DNA of 64,000 nt from Glandiceps talaboti (GCF_964340395.1 NC_135567.1:1538109-1602108); one strand, 5' to 3'. Shown: positions 23,601 to 39,765, numbered from the stretch's first letter. The notes: generated by a model from the letters alone, not told the origin. A program made the numbers and translations.

Positions 23601-26600
23601 CCATGTAGATGGTGTGTGTAGTGTATGCCATGTAGATGGTGTATGTAGTGTATACCATGTAGATGGTGTGTGTAGTGTATACCATGTAGATGGTGTATGT
23701 AGTGTATACCATGTAGATGGTGTGTGTAGTGTATACCATGTAGATGGTGTATGTAGTGTATACCATGTATATGGTGTGTGTAGTGTATACCATGTAGATG
23801 GTGTGTGTAGTGTATGCCATGTAGATGGTGTGTGTAGTGTATGCCATGTAGATGGTGTGTGTAGTGTATGCCATGTAGATGGTGTGTGTAGTGTATGCCA
23901 TGTAGATGGTGTGTGTAGTGTATGCCATGTAGATGGTGTGTGTAGTGTATACCATGTAGATGGTGTATGTAGTGTATGCCATGTAGATGGTGTGTGTAGT
24001 GTATGCCATGTAGATGGTGTATGTAGTGTATGCCATGTAGATGGTGTGTGTAGTGTATACGATGTAGATGGTGTATGTAGTGTATGCCATGTAGATGGTG
24101 TGTGTAGTGTATGCCATGTAGATGGTGTATGTAGTGTATGCCATGTAGATGGTGTATGTAGTGTTTACCATGTAGATGGTGTGTGTAGTGTATGCCATGT
24201 AGATGGTGAGTGTAGTGTATGCCATGTAGATGGTGTGTGTAGTGTATGCCATGTAGATGGTGTATGTAGTGTATGCCATTAGATGGTGTATGTAGTGTAT
24301 GCCATGTAGATGGTGTGTGTAGTGTATGCCATGTAGATGGTGTATGTAGTGTATGCCATGTAGATGGTGAGTGTAGTGTATGCCATGTAGATGGTGTGTG
24401 TAGTGTATGCCATGTAGATGGTGTATGTAGTGTATGCCATTAGATGGTGTATGTAGTGTATACCATGTAGATGGTGTATGTAGTGTATGCCATGTAGATG
24501 GTGTGTGTAGTGTATACCATGTAGATGGTGCATGTAGTGTATGCTATTAGATGGTGTATGTAGTGTATACCATGTAGATGGTGTATGTAGTGTATGCCAT
24601 GTAGATGTTGTATGTAGTGTATGCCATGTAGATGGTGTATGTAGTGTATGCCATGTAGATGGTGTGTGTAGTGTATGCCATGTAGATGGTGTATGTAGTG
24701 TATGCCATGTAGATGGTGTATGTAGTGTATGCCATGTAGATGGTGTGTGTAGTGTATACCATGTAGATGGTGTATGTAGTGTATACCATGTAGATGGTGT
24801 ATGTAGTGTATGCCATTAGATGGTGTATGTAGTGTATACCATGTAGATGGTGTATGTAGTGTATGCCATTAGATGGTGTATGTAGTGTATACCATGTAGA
24901 TGGTGTATGTAGTGTATACCATGTAGATTGTGTATGTAGTGTATGCCATGTAGATGTATGTAGTGTATGCCATGTAGATGGTGTGTGTAGTGTATGCCAT
25001 GTAGATGGTGTATGTAGTGTATGCCATGTAGATGGTGTGTGTAGTGTATGCCATGTAGATGGTGTATGTAGTGTATGCCATGTAGATGGTGTATGTAGTG
25101 TATACCATGTAGATGGTGTGTGTAGTGTATGCCATGTAGATGGTGTATGTAGTGTATACCATGTAGATGGTGTGTGTAGTGTATATAATGTAGATGGTGT
25201 GAGTAGTGTATACCATGTAGATGGTGTGTGTAGTGTATACCATGTAGATGGTGTGTGTAGTGTATACCATGTAGATGGTGTATGTAGTGTATGCCATGTA
25301 GATGGTGTGTGTAGTGTATGGCATGTAGATGGTGTATGTAGTGTATGCCATGTAGATGGTGTGTGTAGTGTATGGCATGTAGATGGTGTATGTAGTGTAT
25401 ACCATGTAGATGGTGTATGTAGTGTATGCCATGTAGATGGTGTGTGTAGTGTATACCATGTAGATGGTGTATGTAGTGTATGCCATGTAGATGGTGTGTG
25501 TAGTGTATACCATGTAGATGGTGTATGTAGTGTATTCCATGTAGATGGTGTGTGTAGTGTATGCCATGTAGATGATGTGTGTAGTGTATACCATGTAGAT
25601 GGTGTGTGTAGTGTATGCCATGTAGATGGTGTATGTAGTGTATACCATGTAGATGGTGTGTGTAGTGTATACCATGTAGATGGTGTATGTAGTGTATACC
25701 ATGTAGATGGTGTGTGTAGTGTATACCATGTAGATGGTGTATGTAGTGTATACTATGTATATGGTGTGTGTAGTGTATACCATGTAGATGGTGTGTGTAG
25801 TGTATGCCATGTAGATGGTGTGTGTATTGTATGCCATATAGATGGTGTGTGTAGTGTATACCATGTAGATGGTGTATGTAGTGTATACTATGTATATGGT
25901 GTGTGTAGTGTATACCATGTAGATGGTGTGTGTAGTGTATGCCATGTAGATGGTGTGTGTAGTGTATGACATGTAGATGGTGTGTGTAGTGTATGCCATG
26001 TAGATGGTGTGTGTAGTGTATGCCATGTAGATGGTGTGTGTAGTGTATGCCATGTAGATGGTGTGTGTAGTGTATGCCATGTAGATGGTGTGTGTAGTGT
26101 ATGCCATGTAGATGGTGTGTGTAGTGTATGCCATGTAGATGGTGTGTGTAGTGTATGCCATTAGATGGTGTGTGTAGTGTATGCCATTAGATGGTGTGTG
26201 TAGTGTATGCCATGTAGATGGTGTGTGTAGTGTATGCCATGTAGATGGTGTATGTAGTGTATGCCATGTAGATGGTGTATGTAGTGTATGCCATGTAGAT
26301 GGTGTGTGTAGTGTATGCCATGTAGATGGTGTGTGTAGTGTATGCCATGTAGATGGTGTATGTAGTGTATGCCATGTATGCCATGTAGATGGTGTATGTA
26401 GTGTATACTATGTATATGGTGTGTGTAGTGTATACCATGTAGATGGTGTGTGTAGTGTATGCCATGTAGATGGTGTATGTAGTGTATACTATGTATATGG
26501 TGTGTGTAGTGTATACCATGTAGATGGTGTATGTAGTGTATGCCATGTAGATGGTGTGTGTAGTGTATACCATGTAGATGGTGTATGCCATGTAGATGGT

Positions 26601-28770
26601 GTATGTAGTGTATACCATGTAGATGGTGTATGTAGTGTATGCCATGTAGATGGTGTGTGTAGTGTATACCATGTAGATGGTGCATGTAGTGTATTCCATG
26701 TAGATGGTGTATGTAGTGTATACCATGTAGATGGTGTGCGTAGTGTATGCCATGTAGATGGTGTATGTAGTGTATGCCATGTAGATGGTGTATGTAGTGT
26801 ATACCATGTAGATGGTGTATGTAGTGTATGCCATGTAGATGGTGTATGTAGTGTATACCATGTAGATGGTGTATGTAGTGTATGCCATGTAGATGGTGTA
26901 TGTAGTGTATGCCATGTAGATGGTGTATGTAGTGTATGCTATTAGATGGTGTATGTAGTGTATACCATGTAGATGGTGTATGTAGTGTATGCCATGTAGA
27001 TGTTGTATGTAGTGTATGCCATGTAGATGGTGTATGTAGTGTATGCCATGTAGATGGTGTGTGTAGTGTATGCCATGTAGATGGTGTATGTAGTGTATGC
27101 CATGTAGATGGTGTATGTAGTGTATGCCATGTAGATGGTGTATGTAGTGTATACCATGTAGATGGTGTGTGTAGTGTATGCCATGTAGATGGTGTATGTA
27201 GTGTATACCATGTAGATGGTGTGTGTAGTGTATATAATGTAGATGGTGTGTGTAGTGTATACCATGTAGATGGTGTGTGTAGTGTATACCATGTAGATGG
27301 TGTGTGTAGTGTATACCATGTAGATGGTGTATGTAGTGTATGCCATGTAGATGGTGTGTGTAGTGTATGGCATGTAGATGGTGTATGTAGTGTATACCAT
27401 GTAGATGGTGTATGTAGTGTATGCCATGTAGATGGTGTGTGTAGTGTATGTCATGTAGATGGTGTATGTAGTGTATGCCATGTAGATGGTGTGTGTAGTG
27501 TATGCCATGTAGATGGTGTATGTAGTGTATTCCATGTAGATGGTGTGTGTAGTGTATGCCATGTAGATGGTGTGTGTAGTGTATACCATGTAGATGGTGT
27601 ATGTAGTGTATGCCATGTAGATGGTGTATGTAGTGTATACCATGTAGATGGTGTATGTAGTGTATTCCATGTAGATGGTGTGTGTAGTGTATGCCATGTA
27701 GATGGTGTGTGTAGTGTATACCATGTAGATGGTGTATGTAGTGTATACCATGTAGATGGTGTATGTAGTGTATGCCATGTATATGGTGTGTGTAGTGTAT
27801 GCCATGTAGATGGTGTGTGTAGTGTATACCATGTAGATGGTGTATGTAGTGTATACCATGTAGATGGTGTGTGTAGTGTATGCCATGTAGATGGTGTATG
27901 TAGTGTATACCATGTAGATGGTGTGTGTAGTGTATACCATGTAGATGGTGTATGTAGTGTATACCATGTAGATGGTGTGTGTAGTGTATACCATGTAGAT
28001 GGTGTATGTAGTGTATACCATGTATATGGTGTGTGTAGTGTATACCATGTAGATGGTGTGTGTAGTGTATGCCATGTAGATGGTGTGTGTAGTGTATGCC
28101 ATGTAGATGGTGTGTGTAGTGTATGCCATGTAGATGGTGTGTGTAGTGTATGCCATGTAGATGGTGTGTGTAGTGTATACCATGTAGATGGTGTATGTAG
28201 TGTATGCCATGTAGATGGTGTGTGTAGTGTATGCCATGTAGATGGTGTATGTAGTGTATGCCATGTAGATGGTGTGTGTAGTGTATACGATGTAGATGGT
28301 GTATGTAGTGTATGCCATGTAGATGGTGTGTGTAGTGTATGCCATGTAGATGGTGTATGTAGTGTATGCCATGTAGATGGTGTATGTAGTGTTTACCATG
28401 TAGATGGTGTGTGTAGTGTATGCCATGTAGATGGTGAGTGTAGTGTATGCCATGTAGATGGTGTGTGTAGTGTATGCCATGTAGATGGTGTATGTAGTGT
28501 ATGCCATTAGATGGTGTATGTAGTGTATGCCATGTAGATGGTGTGTGTAGTGTATGCCATGTAGATGGTGTATGTAGTGTATGCCATGTAGATGGTGAGT
28601 GTAGTGTATGCCATGTAGATGGTGTGTGTAGTGTATGCCATGTAGATGGTGTATGTAGTGTATGCCATTAGATGGTGTATGTAGTGTATACCATGTAGAT
28701 GGTGTATGTAGTGTATGCCATGTAGATGGTGTGTGTAGTGTATACCATGTAGATGGTGCATGTAGTGTAT
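20610..28770. repeat. Direct duplication of a ~4.25-kb megasatellite block
   Basis: The pattern of variant units from about 20610 to 24540 recurs from 24863 to about 28770 with a constant offset of 4253-4255 bp. After a one-unit (27-bp) loss near the end of the second copy the offset becomes 4228. Rare marker units (GTAGATGTATGTAG, TATATAATG, TACTATGTATATGG, GCCATGTATGCC) occur in the same order in both. Confidence 0.85.
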
Positions 28771-31700
28771 TCCATGTAGATGGTGTATGTAGTGTATACC
28801 ATGTAGATGGTGTGCGTAGTGTATGCCATGTAGATGGTGTATGTAGTGTATGCCATGTAGATGGTGTATGTAGTGTATACCATGTAGATGGTGTATGTAG
28901 TGTATGCCATGTAGATGGTGTATGTAGTGTATACCATGTAGATGGTGTATGTAGTGTATGCCATGTAGATGGTGTATGTAGTGTATGCCATGTAGATGGT
29001 GTATGTAGTGTATGCTATTAGATGGTGTATGTAGTGTATACCATGTAGATGGTGTATGTAGTGTATGCCATGTAGATGTTGTATGTAGTGTATGCCATGT
29101 AGATGGTGTATGTAGTGTATGCCATGTAGATGGTGTGTGTAGTGTATGCCATGTAGATGGTGTATGTAGTGTATGCCATGTAGATGGTGTATGTAGTGTA
29201 TGCCATGTAGATGGTGTGTGTAGTGTATACCATGTAGATGGTGTATGTAGTGTATACCATGTAGATGGTGTATGTAGTGTATGCCATGTATATGGTGTGT
29301 GTAGTGTATGCCATGTAGATGGTGTGTGTAGTGTACACCATGTAGATGGTGTATGTAGTGTATACCATGTAGATGGTGTGTGTAGTGTATGCCATGTAGA
29401 TGGTGTATGTAGTGTATACCATTCAGCTGGTGTGTGTAGTGTATACCATGTAGATGGTGTATGTAGTGTATACCATGTAGATGGTGTGTGTAGTGTATGC
29501 CATGTAGATGGTGTATGTAGTGTATACCATGTATATGGTGTGTGTAGTGTATACCATGTAGATGGTGTGTGTAGTGTATACCATGTAGATGGTGTGTGTA
29601 GTGTATGCCATGTAGATGGTGTGTGTAGTGTATGCCATGTAGATGGTGTGTGTAGTGTATGCCATGTAGATGGTGTGTGTAGTGTATGCCATGTAGATGG
29701 TGTGTGTCGTGTATACCATGTAGATGGTGTATGTAGTGTATGCCATGTAGATGGTGTGTGTAGTGTATGCCATGTAGATGGTGTATGTAGTGTATGCCAT
29801 GTAGATGGTGTGTGTTGTGTATACCATGTAGATGGTGTATGTAGTGTATGCCATGTAGATGGTGTGTGTAGTGTATGCCATGTAGATGGTGTATGTAGTG
29901 TATGCCATGTAGATGGTGTATGTAGTGTTTACCATGTAGATGGTGTGTGTAGTGTATGCCATGTAGATGGTGAGTGTAGTGTATGCCATGTAGATGGTGT
30001 GTGTAGTGTATGCCATGTAGATGGTGTATGTAGTGTATGCCATTAGATGGTGTATGTAGTGTATGCCATGTAGATGGTGTGTGTAGTGTATGCCATGTAG
30101 ATGGTGTATGTAGTGTATGCCATGTAGATGGTGAGTGTAGTGTATGCCATGTAGATGGTGTGTGTAGTGTATGCCATGTAGATGGTGTATGTAGTGTATG
30201 CCATTAGATGGTGTATGTAGTGTATACCATGTAGATGGTGTATGTAGTGTATGCCATGTAGATGGTGTGTGTAGTGTATACCATGTAGATGGTGCATGTA
30301 GTGTATTCCATGTAGATGGTGTATGTAGTGTATACCATGTAGATGGTGTGCGTAGTGTATGCCATGTAGATGGTGTATGTAGTGTATGCCATGTAGATGG
30401 TGTATGTAGTGTATACCATGTAGATGGTGTATGTAGTGTATGCCATGTAGATGGTGTATGTAGTGTATGCCATGTAGATGGTGTGTGTAGTGTATACCAT
30501 GTAGATGGTGTATGTAGTGTATACCATGTAGATGGTGTATGTAGTGTATGCCATGTATATGGTGTGTGTAGTGTATGCCATGTAGATGGTGTGTGTAGTG
30601 TATACCATGTAGATGGTGTATGTAGTGTATACCATGTAGATGGTGTGTGTAGTGTATGCCATGTAGATGGTGTATGTAGTGTATACCATGTAGATGGTGT
30701 GTGTAGTGTATACCATGTAGATGGTGTATGTAGTGTATACCATGTAGATGGTGTGTGTAGTGTATACCATGTAGATGGTGTATGTAGTGTATACCATGTA
30801 TATGGTGTGTGTAGTGTATACCATGTAGATGGTGTGTGTAGTGTATGCCATGTAGATGGTGTGTGTAGTGTATGCCATGTAGATGGTGTGTGTAGTGTAT
30901 GCCATGTAGATGGTGTGTGTAGTGTATGCCATGTAGATGGTGTGTGTAGTGTATGCCATGTAGATGGTGTGTGTAGTGTATACCATGTAGATGGTGTGTG
31001 TAGTGTATGCCATGTAGATGGTGTGTGTAGTGTATGCCATGTAGATGGTGTGTGTAGTGTATGCCATGTAGATGGTGTATGTAGTGTATGCCATGTAGAT
31101 GGTGTATGTAGTGTATGCCATGTAGATGGTGTATGTAGTGTTTACCATGTAGATGGTGTGTGTAGTGTATGCCATGTAGATGGTGAGTGTAGTGTATGCC
31201 ATGTAGATGGTGTGTGTAGTGTATGCCATGTAGATGGTGTATGTAGTGTATGCCATTAGATGGTGTATGTAGTGTATGCCATGTAGATGGTGTGTGTAGT
31301 GTATGCCATGTAGATGGTGTATGTAGTGTATGCCATGTAGATGGTGAGTGTAGTGTATGTCATGTAGATGGTGTGTGTAGTGTATGCCATGTAGATGGTG
31401 TATGTAGTGTATGCCATTAGATGGTGTATGTAGTGTATACCATGTAGATGGTGTATGTAGTGTATGCCATGTAGATGGTGTGTGTAGTGTATACCATGTA
31501 GATGGTGCATGTAGTGTATTCCATGTAGATGGTGTATGTAGTGTATACCATGTAGATGGTGTGCGTAGTGTATGCCATGTAGATGGTGTATGTAGTGTAT
31601 GCCATGTAGATGGTGTATGTAGTGTATACCATGTAGATGGTGTATGTAGTGTATGCCATGTAGATGGTGTATGTAGTGTATACCATGTAGATGGTGTATG

Positions 31701-34700
31701 TAGTGTATGCCATGTAGATGGTGTATGTAGTGTATGCCATGTAGATGGTGTATGTAGTGTATGCTATTAGATGGTGTATGTAGTGTATACCATGTAGATG
31801 GTGTATGTAGTGTATGCCATGTAGATGTTGTATGTAGTGTATGCCATGTAGATGGTGTATGTAGTGTATGCCATGTAGATGGTGTGTGTAGTGTATGCCA
31901 TGTAGATGGTGTATGTAGTGTATGCCATGTAGATGGTGTATGTAGTGTATGCCATGTAGATGGTGTGTGTAGTGTATACCATGTAGATGGTGTATGTAGT
32001 GTATACCATGTAGATGGTGTATGTAGTGTATGCCATGTATATGGTGTGTGTAGTGTATGCCATGTAGATGGTGTGTGTAGTGTACACCATGTAGATGGTG
32101 TATGTAGTGTATACCATGTAGATGGTGTGTGTAGTGTATGCCATGTAGATGGTGTATGTAGTGTATACCATGTAGATGGTGTGTGTAGTGTATACCATGT
32201 AGATGGTGTATGTAGTGTATACCATGTAGATGGTGTGTGTAGTGTATGCCATGTAGATGGTGTATGTAGTGTATACCATGTATATGGTGTGTGTAGTGTA
32301 TACCATGTAGATGGTGTGTGTAGTGTATACCATGTAGATGGTGTGTGTAGTGTATGCCATGTAGATGGTGTGTGTAGTGTATGCCATGTAGATGGTGTGT
32401 GTAGTGTATGCCATGTAGATGGTGTGTGTAGTGTATGCCATGTAGATGGTGTGTGTAGTGTATACCATGTAGATGGTGTATGTAGTGTATGCCATGTAGA
32501 TGGTGTGTGTAGTGTATGCCATGTAGATGGTGTATGTAGTGTATGCCATGTAGATGGTGTGTGTTGTGTATACCATGTAGATGGTGTATGTAGTGTATGC
32601 CATGTAGATGGTGTGTGTAGTGTATGCCATGTAGATGGTGTATGTAGTGTATGCCATGTAGATGGTGTATGTAGTGTTTACCATGTAGATGGTGTGTGTA
32701 GTGTATGCCATGTAGATGGTGAGTGTAGTGTATGCCATGTAGATGGTGTGTGTAGTGTATGCCATGTAGATGGTGTATGTAGTGTATGCCATTAGATGGT
32801 GTATGTAGTGTATGCCATGTAGATGGTGTGTGTAGTGTATGCCATGTAGATGGTGTATGTAGTGTATGCCATGTAGATGGTGAGTGTAGTGTATGCCATG
32901 TAGATGGTGTGTGTAGTGTATGCCATGTAGATGGTGTATGTAGTGTATGCCATTAGATGGTGTATGTAGTGTATACCATGTAGATGGTGTATGTAGTGTA
33001 TGCCATGTAGATGGTGTGTGTAGTGTATACCATGTAGATGGTGCATGTAGTGTATTCCATGTAGATGGTGTATGTAGTGTATACCATGTAGATGGTGTGC
33101 GTAGTGTATGCCATGTAGATGGTGTATGTAGTGTATGCCATGTAGATGGTGTATGTAGTGTATACCATGTAGATGGTGTATGTAGTGTATGCCATGTAGA
33201 TGGTGTATGTAGTGTATGCCATGTAGATGTTGTGTGTAGTGTATACCATGTAGATGGTGTATGTAGTGTATACCATGTAGATGGTGTATGTAGTGTATGC
33301 CATGTATATGGTGTGTGTAGTGTATGCCATGTAGATGGTGTGTGTAGTGTATACCATGTAGATGGTGTATGTAGTGTATACCATGTAGATGGTGTGTGTA
33401 GTGTATGCCATGTAGATGGTGTATGTAGTGTATACCATGTAGATGGTGTGTGTAGTGTATACCATGTAGATGGTGTATGTAGTGTATACCATGTAGATGG
33501 TGTGTGTAGTGTATACCATGTAGATGGTGTATGTAGTGTATACCATGTATATGGTGTGTGTAGTGTATACCATGTAGATGGTGTGTGTAGTGTATGCCAT
33601 GTAGATGGTGTGTGTAGTGTATGCCATGTAGATGGTGTGTGTAGTGTATGCCATGTAGATGGTGTGTGTAGTGTATGCCATGTAGATGGTGTGTGTAGTG
33701 TATGCCATGTAGATGGTGTGTGTAGTGTATACCATGTAGATGGTGTATGTAGTGTATGCCATGTAGATGGTGTGTGTAGTGTATGCCATGTAGATGGTGT
33801 ATGTAGTGTATGCCATGTAGATGGTGTGTGTAGTGTATACCATGTAGATGGTGTATGTAGTGTATGCCATGTAGATGGTGTGTGTAGTGTATGCCATGTA
33901 GATGGTGTATGTAGTGTATGCCATGTAGATGGTGTATGTAGTGTTTACCATGTAGATGGTGTGTGTAGTGTATGCCATGTAGATGGTGAGTGTAGTGTAT
34001 GCCATGTAGATGGTGTGTGTAGTGTATGCCATGTATATGGTGTGTGTAGTGTATACCATGTAGATGGTGTGTGTAGTGTATGCCATGTAGATGGTGTGTG
34101 TAGTGTATGCCATGTAGATGGTGTGTGTAGTGTATGCCATGTAGATGGTGTGTGTAGTGTATGCCATGTAGATGGTGTGTGTAGTGTATGCCATGTAGAT
34201 GGTGTGTGTAGTGTATACCATGTAGATGGTGTGTGTAGTGTATGCCATGTAGATGGTGTGTGTAGTGTATGCCATGTAGATGGTGTGTGTAGTGTATGCC
34301 ATGTAGATGGTGTATGTAGTGTATGCCATGTAGATGGTGTATGTAGTGTATGCCATGTAGATGGTGTATGTAGTGTTTACCATGTAGATGGTGTGTGTAG
34401 TGTATGCCATGTAGATGGTGAGTGTAGTGTATGCCATGTAGATGGTGTGTGTAGTGTATGCCATGTAGATGGTGTATGTAGTGTATGCCATTAGATGGTG
34501 TATGTAGTGTATGCCATGTAGATGGTGTGTGTAGTGTATGCCATGTAGATGGTGTATGTAGTGTATGCCATGTAGATGGTGAGTGTAGTGTATGTCATGT
34601 AGATGGTGTGTGTAGTGTATGCCATGTAGATGGTGTATGTAGTGTATGCCATTAGATGGTGTATGTAGTGTATACCATGTAGATGGTGTATGTAGTGTAT

Positions 34701-37700
34701 GCCATGTAGATGGTGTGTGTAGTGTATACCATGTAGATGGTGCATGTAGTGTATTCCATGTAGATGGTGTATGTAGTGTATACCATGTAGATGGTGTGCG
34801 TAGTGTATGCCATGTAGATGGTGTATGTAGTGTATGCCATGTAGATGGTGTATGTAGTGTATACCATGTAGATGGTGTATGTAGTGTATGCCATGTAGAT
34901 GGTGTATGTAGTGTATACCATGTAGATGGTGTATGTAGTGTATGCCATGTAGATGGTGTATGTAGTGTATGCCATGTAGATGGTGTATGTAGTGTATGCT
35001 ATTAGATGGTGTATGTAGTGTATACCATGTAGATGGTGTATGTAGTGTATGCCATGTAGATGTTGTATGTAGTGTATGCCATGTAGATGGTGTATGTAGT
35101 GTATGCCATGTAGATGGTGTGTGTAGTGTATGCCATGTAGATGGTGTATGTAGTGTATGCCATGTAGATGGTGTATGTAGTGTATGCCATGTAGATGGTG
35201 TGTGTAGTGTATACCATGTAGATGGTGTATGTAGTGTATACCATGTAGATGGTGTATGTAGTGTATGCCATGTATATGGTGTGTGTAGTGTATGCCATGT
35301 AGATGGTGTGTGTAGTGTACACCATGTAGATGGTGTATGTAGTGTATACCATGTAGATGGTGTGTGTAGTGTATGCCATGTAGATGGTGTATGTAGTGTA
35401 TACCATGTAGATGGTGTGTGTAGTGTATACCATGTAGATGGTGTATGTAGTGTATACCATGTAGATGGTGTGTGTAGTGTATGCCATGTAGATGGTGTAT
35501 GTAGTGTATACCATGTATATGGTGTGTGTAGTGTATACCATGTAGATGGTGTGTGTAGTGTATACCATGTAGATGGTGTGTGTAGTGTATGCCATGTAGA
35601 TGGTGTGTGTAGTGTATGCCATGTAGATGGTGTGTGTAGTGTATGCCATGTAGATGGTGTGTGTAGTGTATGCCATGTAGATGGTGTGTGTAGTGTATAC
35701 CATGTAGATGGTGTATGTAGTGTATGCCATGTAGATGGTGTGTGTAGTGTATGCCATGTAGATGGTGTATGTAGTGTATGCCATGTAGATGGTGTGTGTT
35801 GTGTATACCATGTAGATGGTGTATGTAGTGTATGCCATGTAGATGGTGTGTGTAGTGTATGCCATGTAGATGGTGTATGTAGTGTATGCCATGTAGATGG
35901 TGTATGTAGTGTTTACCATGTAGATGGTGTGTGTAGTGTATGCCATGTAGATGGTGAGTGTAGTGTATGCCATGTAGATGGTGTGTGTAGTGTATGCCAT
36001 GTAGATGGTGTATGTAGTGTATGCCATTAGATGGTGTATGTAGTGTATGCCATGTAGATGGTGTGTGTAGTGTATGCCATGTAGATGGTGTATGTAGTGT
36101 ATGCCATGTAGATGGTGAGTGTAGTGTATGCCATGTAGATGGTGTGTGTAGTGTATGCCATGTAGATGGTGTATGTAGTGTATGCCATTAGATGGTGTAT
36201 GTAGTGTATACCATGTAGATGGTGTATGTAGTGTATGCCATGTAGATGGTGTGTGTAGTGTATACCATGTAGATGGTGCATGTAGTGTATTCCATGTAGA
36301 TGGTGTATGTAGTGTATACCATGTAGATGGTGTGCGTAGTGTATGCCATGTAGATGGTGTATGTAGTGTATGCCATGTAGATGGTGTATGTAGTGTATAC
36401 CATGTAGATGGTGTATGTAGTGTATGCCATGTAGATGGTGTATGTAGTGTATGCCATGTAGATGTTGTGTGTAGTGTATACCATGTAGATGGTGTATGTA
36501 GTGTATACCATGTAGATGGTGTATGTAGTGTATGCCATGTATATGGTGTGTGTAGTGTATGCCATGTAGATGGTGTGTGTAGTGTATACCATGTAGATGG
36601 TGTATGTAGTGTATACCATGTAGATGGTGTGTGTAGTGTATGCCATGTAGATGGTGTATGTAGTGTATACCATGTAGATGGTGTGTGTAGTGTATACCAT
36701 GTAGATGGTGTATGTAGTGTATACCATGTAGATGGTGTGTGTAGTGTATACCATGTAGATGGTGTATGTAGTGTATACCATGTATATGGTGTGTGTAGTG
36801 TATACCATGTAGATGGTGTGTGTAGTGTATGCCATGTAGATGGTGTGTGTAGTGTATGCCATGTAGATGGTGTGTGTAGTGTATGCCATGTAGATGGTGT
36901 GTGTAGTGTATGCCATGTAGATGGTGTGTGTAGTGTATGCCATGTAGATGGTGTGTGTAGTGTATACCATGTAGATGGTGTATGTAGTGTATGCCATGTA
37001 GATGGTGTGTGTAGTGTATGCCATGTAGATGGTGTATGTAGTGTATGCCATGTAGATGGTGTGTGTAGTGTATACCATGTAGATGGTGTATGTAGTGTAT
37101 GCCATGTAGATGGTGTGTGTAGTGTATGCCATGTAGATGGTGTATGTAGTGTATGCCATGTAGATGGTGTATGTAGTGTTTACCATGTAGATGGTGTGTG
37201 TAGTGTATGCCATGTAGATGGTGAGTGTAGTGTATGCCATGTAGATGGTGTGTGTAGTGTATGCCATGTAGATGGTGTATGTAGTGTATGCCATTAGATG
37301 GTGTATGTAGTGTATGCCATGTAGATGGTGTGTGTAGTGTATGCCATGTAGATGGTGTATGTAGTGTATGCCATGTAGATGGTGAGTGTAGTGTATGCCA
37401 TGTAGATGGTGTGTGTAGTGTATGCCATGTAGATGGTGTATGTAGTGTATGCCATTAGATGGTGTATGTAGTGTATACCATGTAGATGGTGTATGTAGTG
37501 TATGCCATGTAGATGGTGTGTGTAGTGTATACCATGTAGATGGTGCATGTAGTGTATTCCATGTAGATGGTGTATGTAGTGTATACCATGTAGATGGTGT
37601 GCGTAGTGTATGCCATGTAGATGGTGTATGTAGTGTATGCCATGTAGATGGTGTATGTAGTGTATACCATGTAGATGGTGTATGTAGTGTATGCCATGTA

Positions 37701-39400
37701 GATGGTGTATGCAGTGTATACCATGTAGATGGTGTATGTAGTGTATGCCATGTAGATGGTGTATGTAGTGTATGCCATGTAGATGGTGTATGTAGTGTAT
37801 GCTATTAGATGGTGTATGTAGTGTATACCATGTAGATGGTGTATGTAGTGTATGCCATGTAGATGTTGTATGTAGTGTATGCCATGTAGATGGTGTATGT
37901 AGTGTATGCCATGTAGATGGTGTGTGTAGTGTATGCCATGTAGATGGTGTATGTAGTGTATGCCATGTAGATGGTGTATGTAGTGCATGCCATGTAGATG
38001 GTGTATGTAGTGTATACCATGTAGATGGTGTGTGTAGTGTATGCCATGTAGATGGTGTATGTAGTGTATACCATGTAGATGGTGTGTGTAGTGTATATAA
38101 TGTAGATGGTGTGTGTAGTGTATACCATGTAGATGGTGTGTGTAGTGTATACCATGTAGATGGTGTGTGTAGTGTATACCATGTAGATGGTGTATGTAGT
38201 GTATGCCATGTAGATGGTGTGTGTAGTGTATGGCATGTAGATGGTGTATGTAGTGTATACCATGTAGATGGTGTATGTAGTGTATGCCATGTAGATGGTG
38301 TGTGTAGTGTATGTCATGTAGATGGTGTATGTAGTGTATGCCATGTAGATGGTGTGTGTAGTGTATGCCATGTAGATGGTGTATGTAGTGTATTCCATGT
38401 AGATGGTGTGTGTAGTGTATGCCATGTAGATGGTGTGTGTAGTGTATACCATGTAGATGATGTATGTAGTGTATGCCATGTAGATGGTGTATGTAGTGTA
38501 TACCATGTAGATGGTGTATGTAGTGTATTCCATGTAGATGGTGTGTGTAGTGTATGCCATGCAGATGGTGTGTGTAGTGTATACCATGTAGATGGTGTAT
38601 GTAGTGTATACCATGTAGATGGTGTATGTAGTGTATGCCATGTATATGGTGTGTGTAGTGTATGCCATGTAGATGGTGTGTGTAGTGTATGCCATGTAGA
38701 TGGTGTATGTAGTGTATACCATGTAGATGGTGTGTGTAGTGTATGCCATGTAGATGGTGTATGTAGTGTATACCATGTAGATGGTGTGTGTAGTGTATAC
38801 CATGTAGATGGTGTATGTAGTGTATACCATGTAGATGGTGTGTGTAGTGTATACCATGTAGATGGTGTATGTAGTGTATACCATGTATATGGTGTGTGTA
38901 GTGTATACCATGTAGATGGTGTGTGTAGTGTATGCCATGTAGATGGTGTGTGTAGTGTATGCCATGTAGATGGTGTGTGTAGTGTATGCCATGTAGATGG
39001 TGTGTGTAGTGTATGCCATGTAGATGGTGTGTGTAGTGTATGCCATGTAGATGGTGTGTGTAGTGTATACCATGTAGATGGTGTATGTAGTGTATGCCAT
39101 GTAGATGGTGTGTGTAGTGTATGCCATGTAGATGGTGTTTGTAGTGTATGCCATGTAGATGGTGTGTGTAGTGTATACCATGTAGATGGTGTATGTAGTG
39201 TATGCCATGTAGATGGTGTGTGTAGTGTATGCCATGTAGATGGTGTATGTAGTGTATGCCATGTAGATGGTGTATGTAGTGTTTACCATGTAGATGGTGT
39301 GTGTAGTGTATGCCATGTAGATGGTGAGTGTAGTGTATGCCATGTAGATGGTGTGTGTAGTGTATGCCATGTAGATGGTGTATGTAGTGTATGCCATTAG
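28507..39400. repeat. Alternating higher-order repeats within the megasatellite
   Basis: The marker at the end of each sub-block (GGTGAGTGTAG units followed by a 26-bp unit) falls at about 28507, 30043, 31256, 32792, 34491, 36027 and 37294. Spacings are 1536, 1213, 1536, 1699, 1536 and 1267 bp, so a pair of sub-blocks (about 2.75 kb) was amplified at least three times. The differences between copies, 54 and 486 bp, are exact multiples of 27. Confidence 0.82.
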
Positions 39401-39765
39401 ATGGTGTATGTAGTGTATGCCATGTAGATGGTGTGTGTAGTGTATGCCATGTAGATGGTGTATGTAGTGTATGCCATTAGATGGTGTGTGTAGTGTATGC
39501 CATGTAGATGGTGTGTGTAGTGTATGCCATGTAGATGGTGTGTGTAGTGTATGCCATGTAGATGGTGTGTGTAGTGTATGCCATGTAGATGGTGTGTGTA
39601 GTGTATGCCATGTAGATGGTGTGTGTAGTGTATACCATGTAGATGGTGTGTGTAGTGTATGCCATGTAGATGGTGTATGTAGTGTATGCCATTAGATGGT
39701 GTGTGTAGTGTATGCCATGTAGATGGTGTGTGTAGTGTATGCCATGTAGATGGTGTATGTAGTGT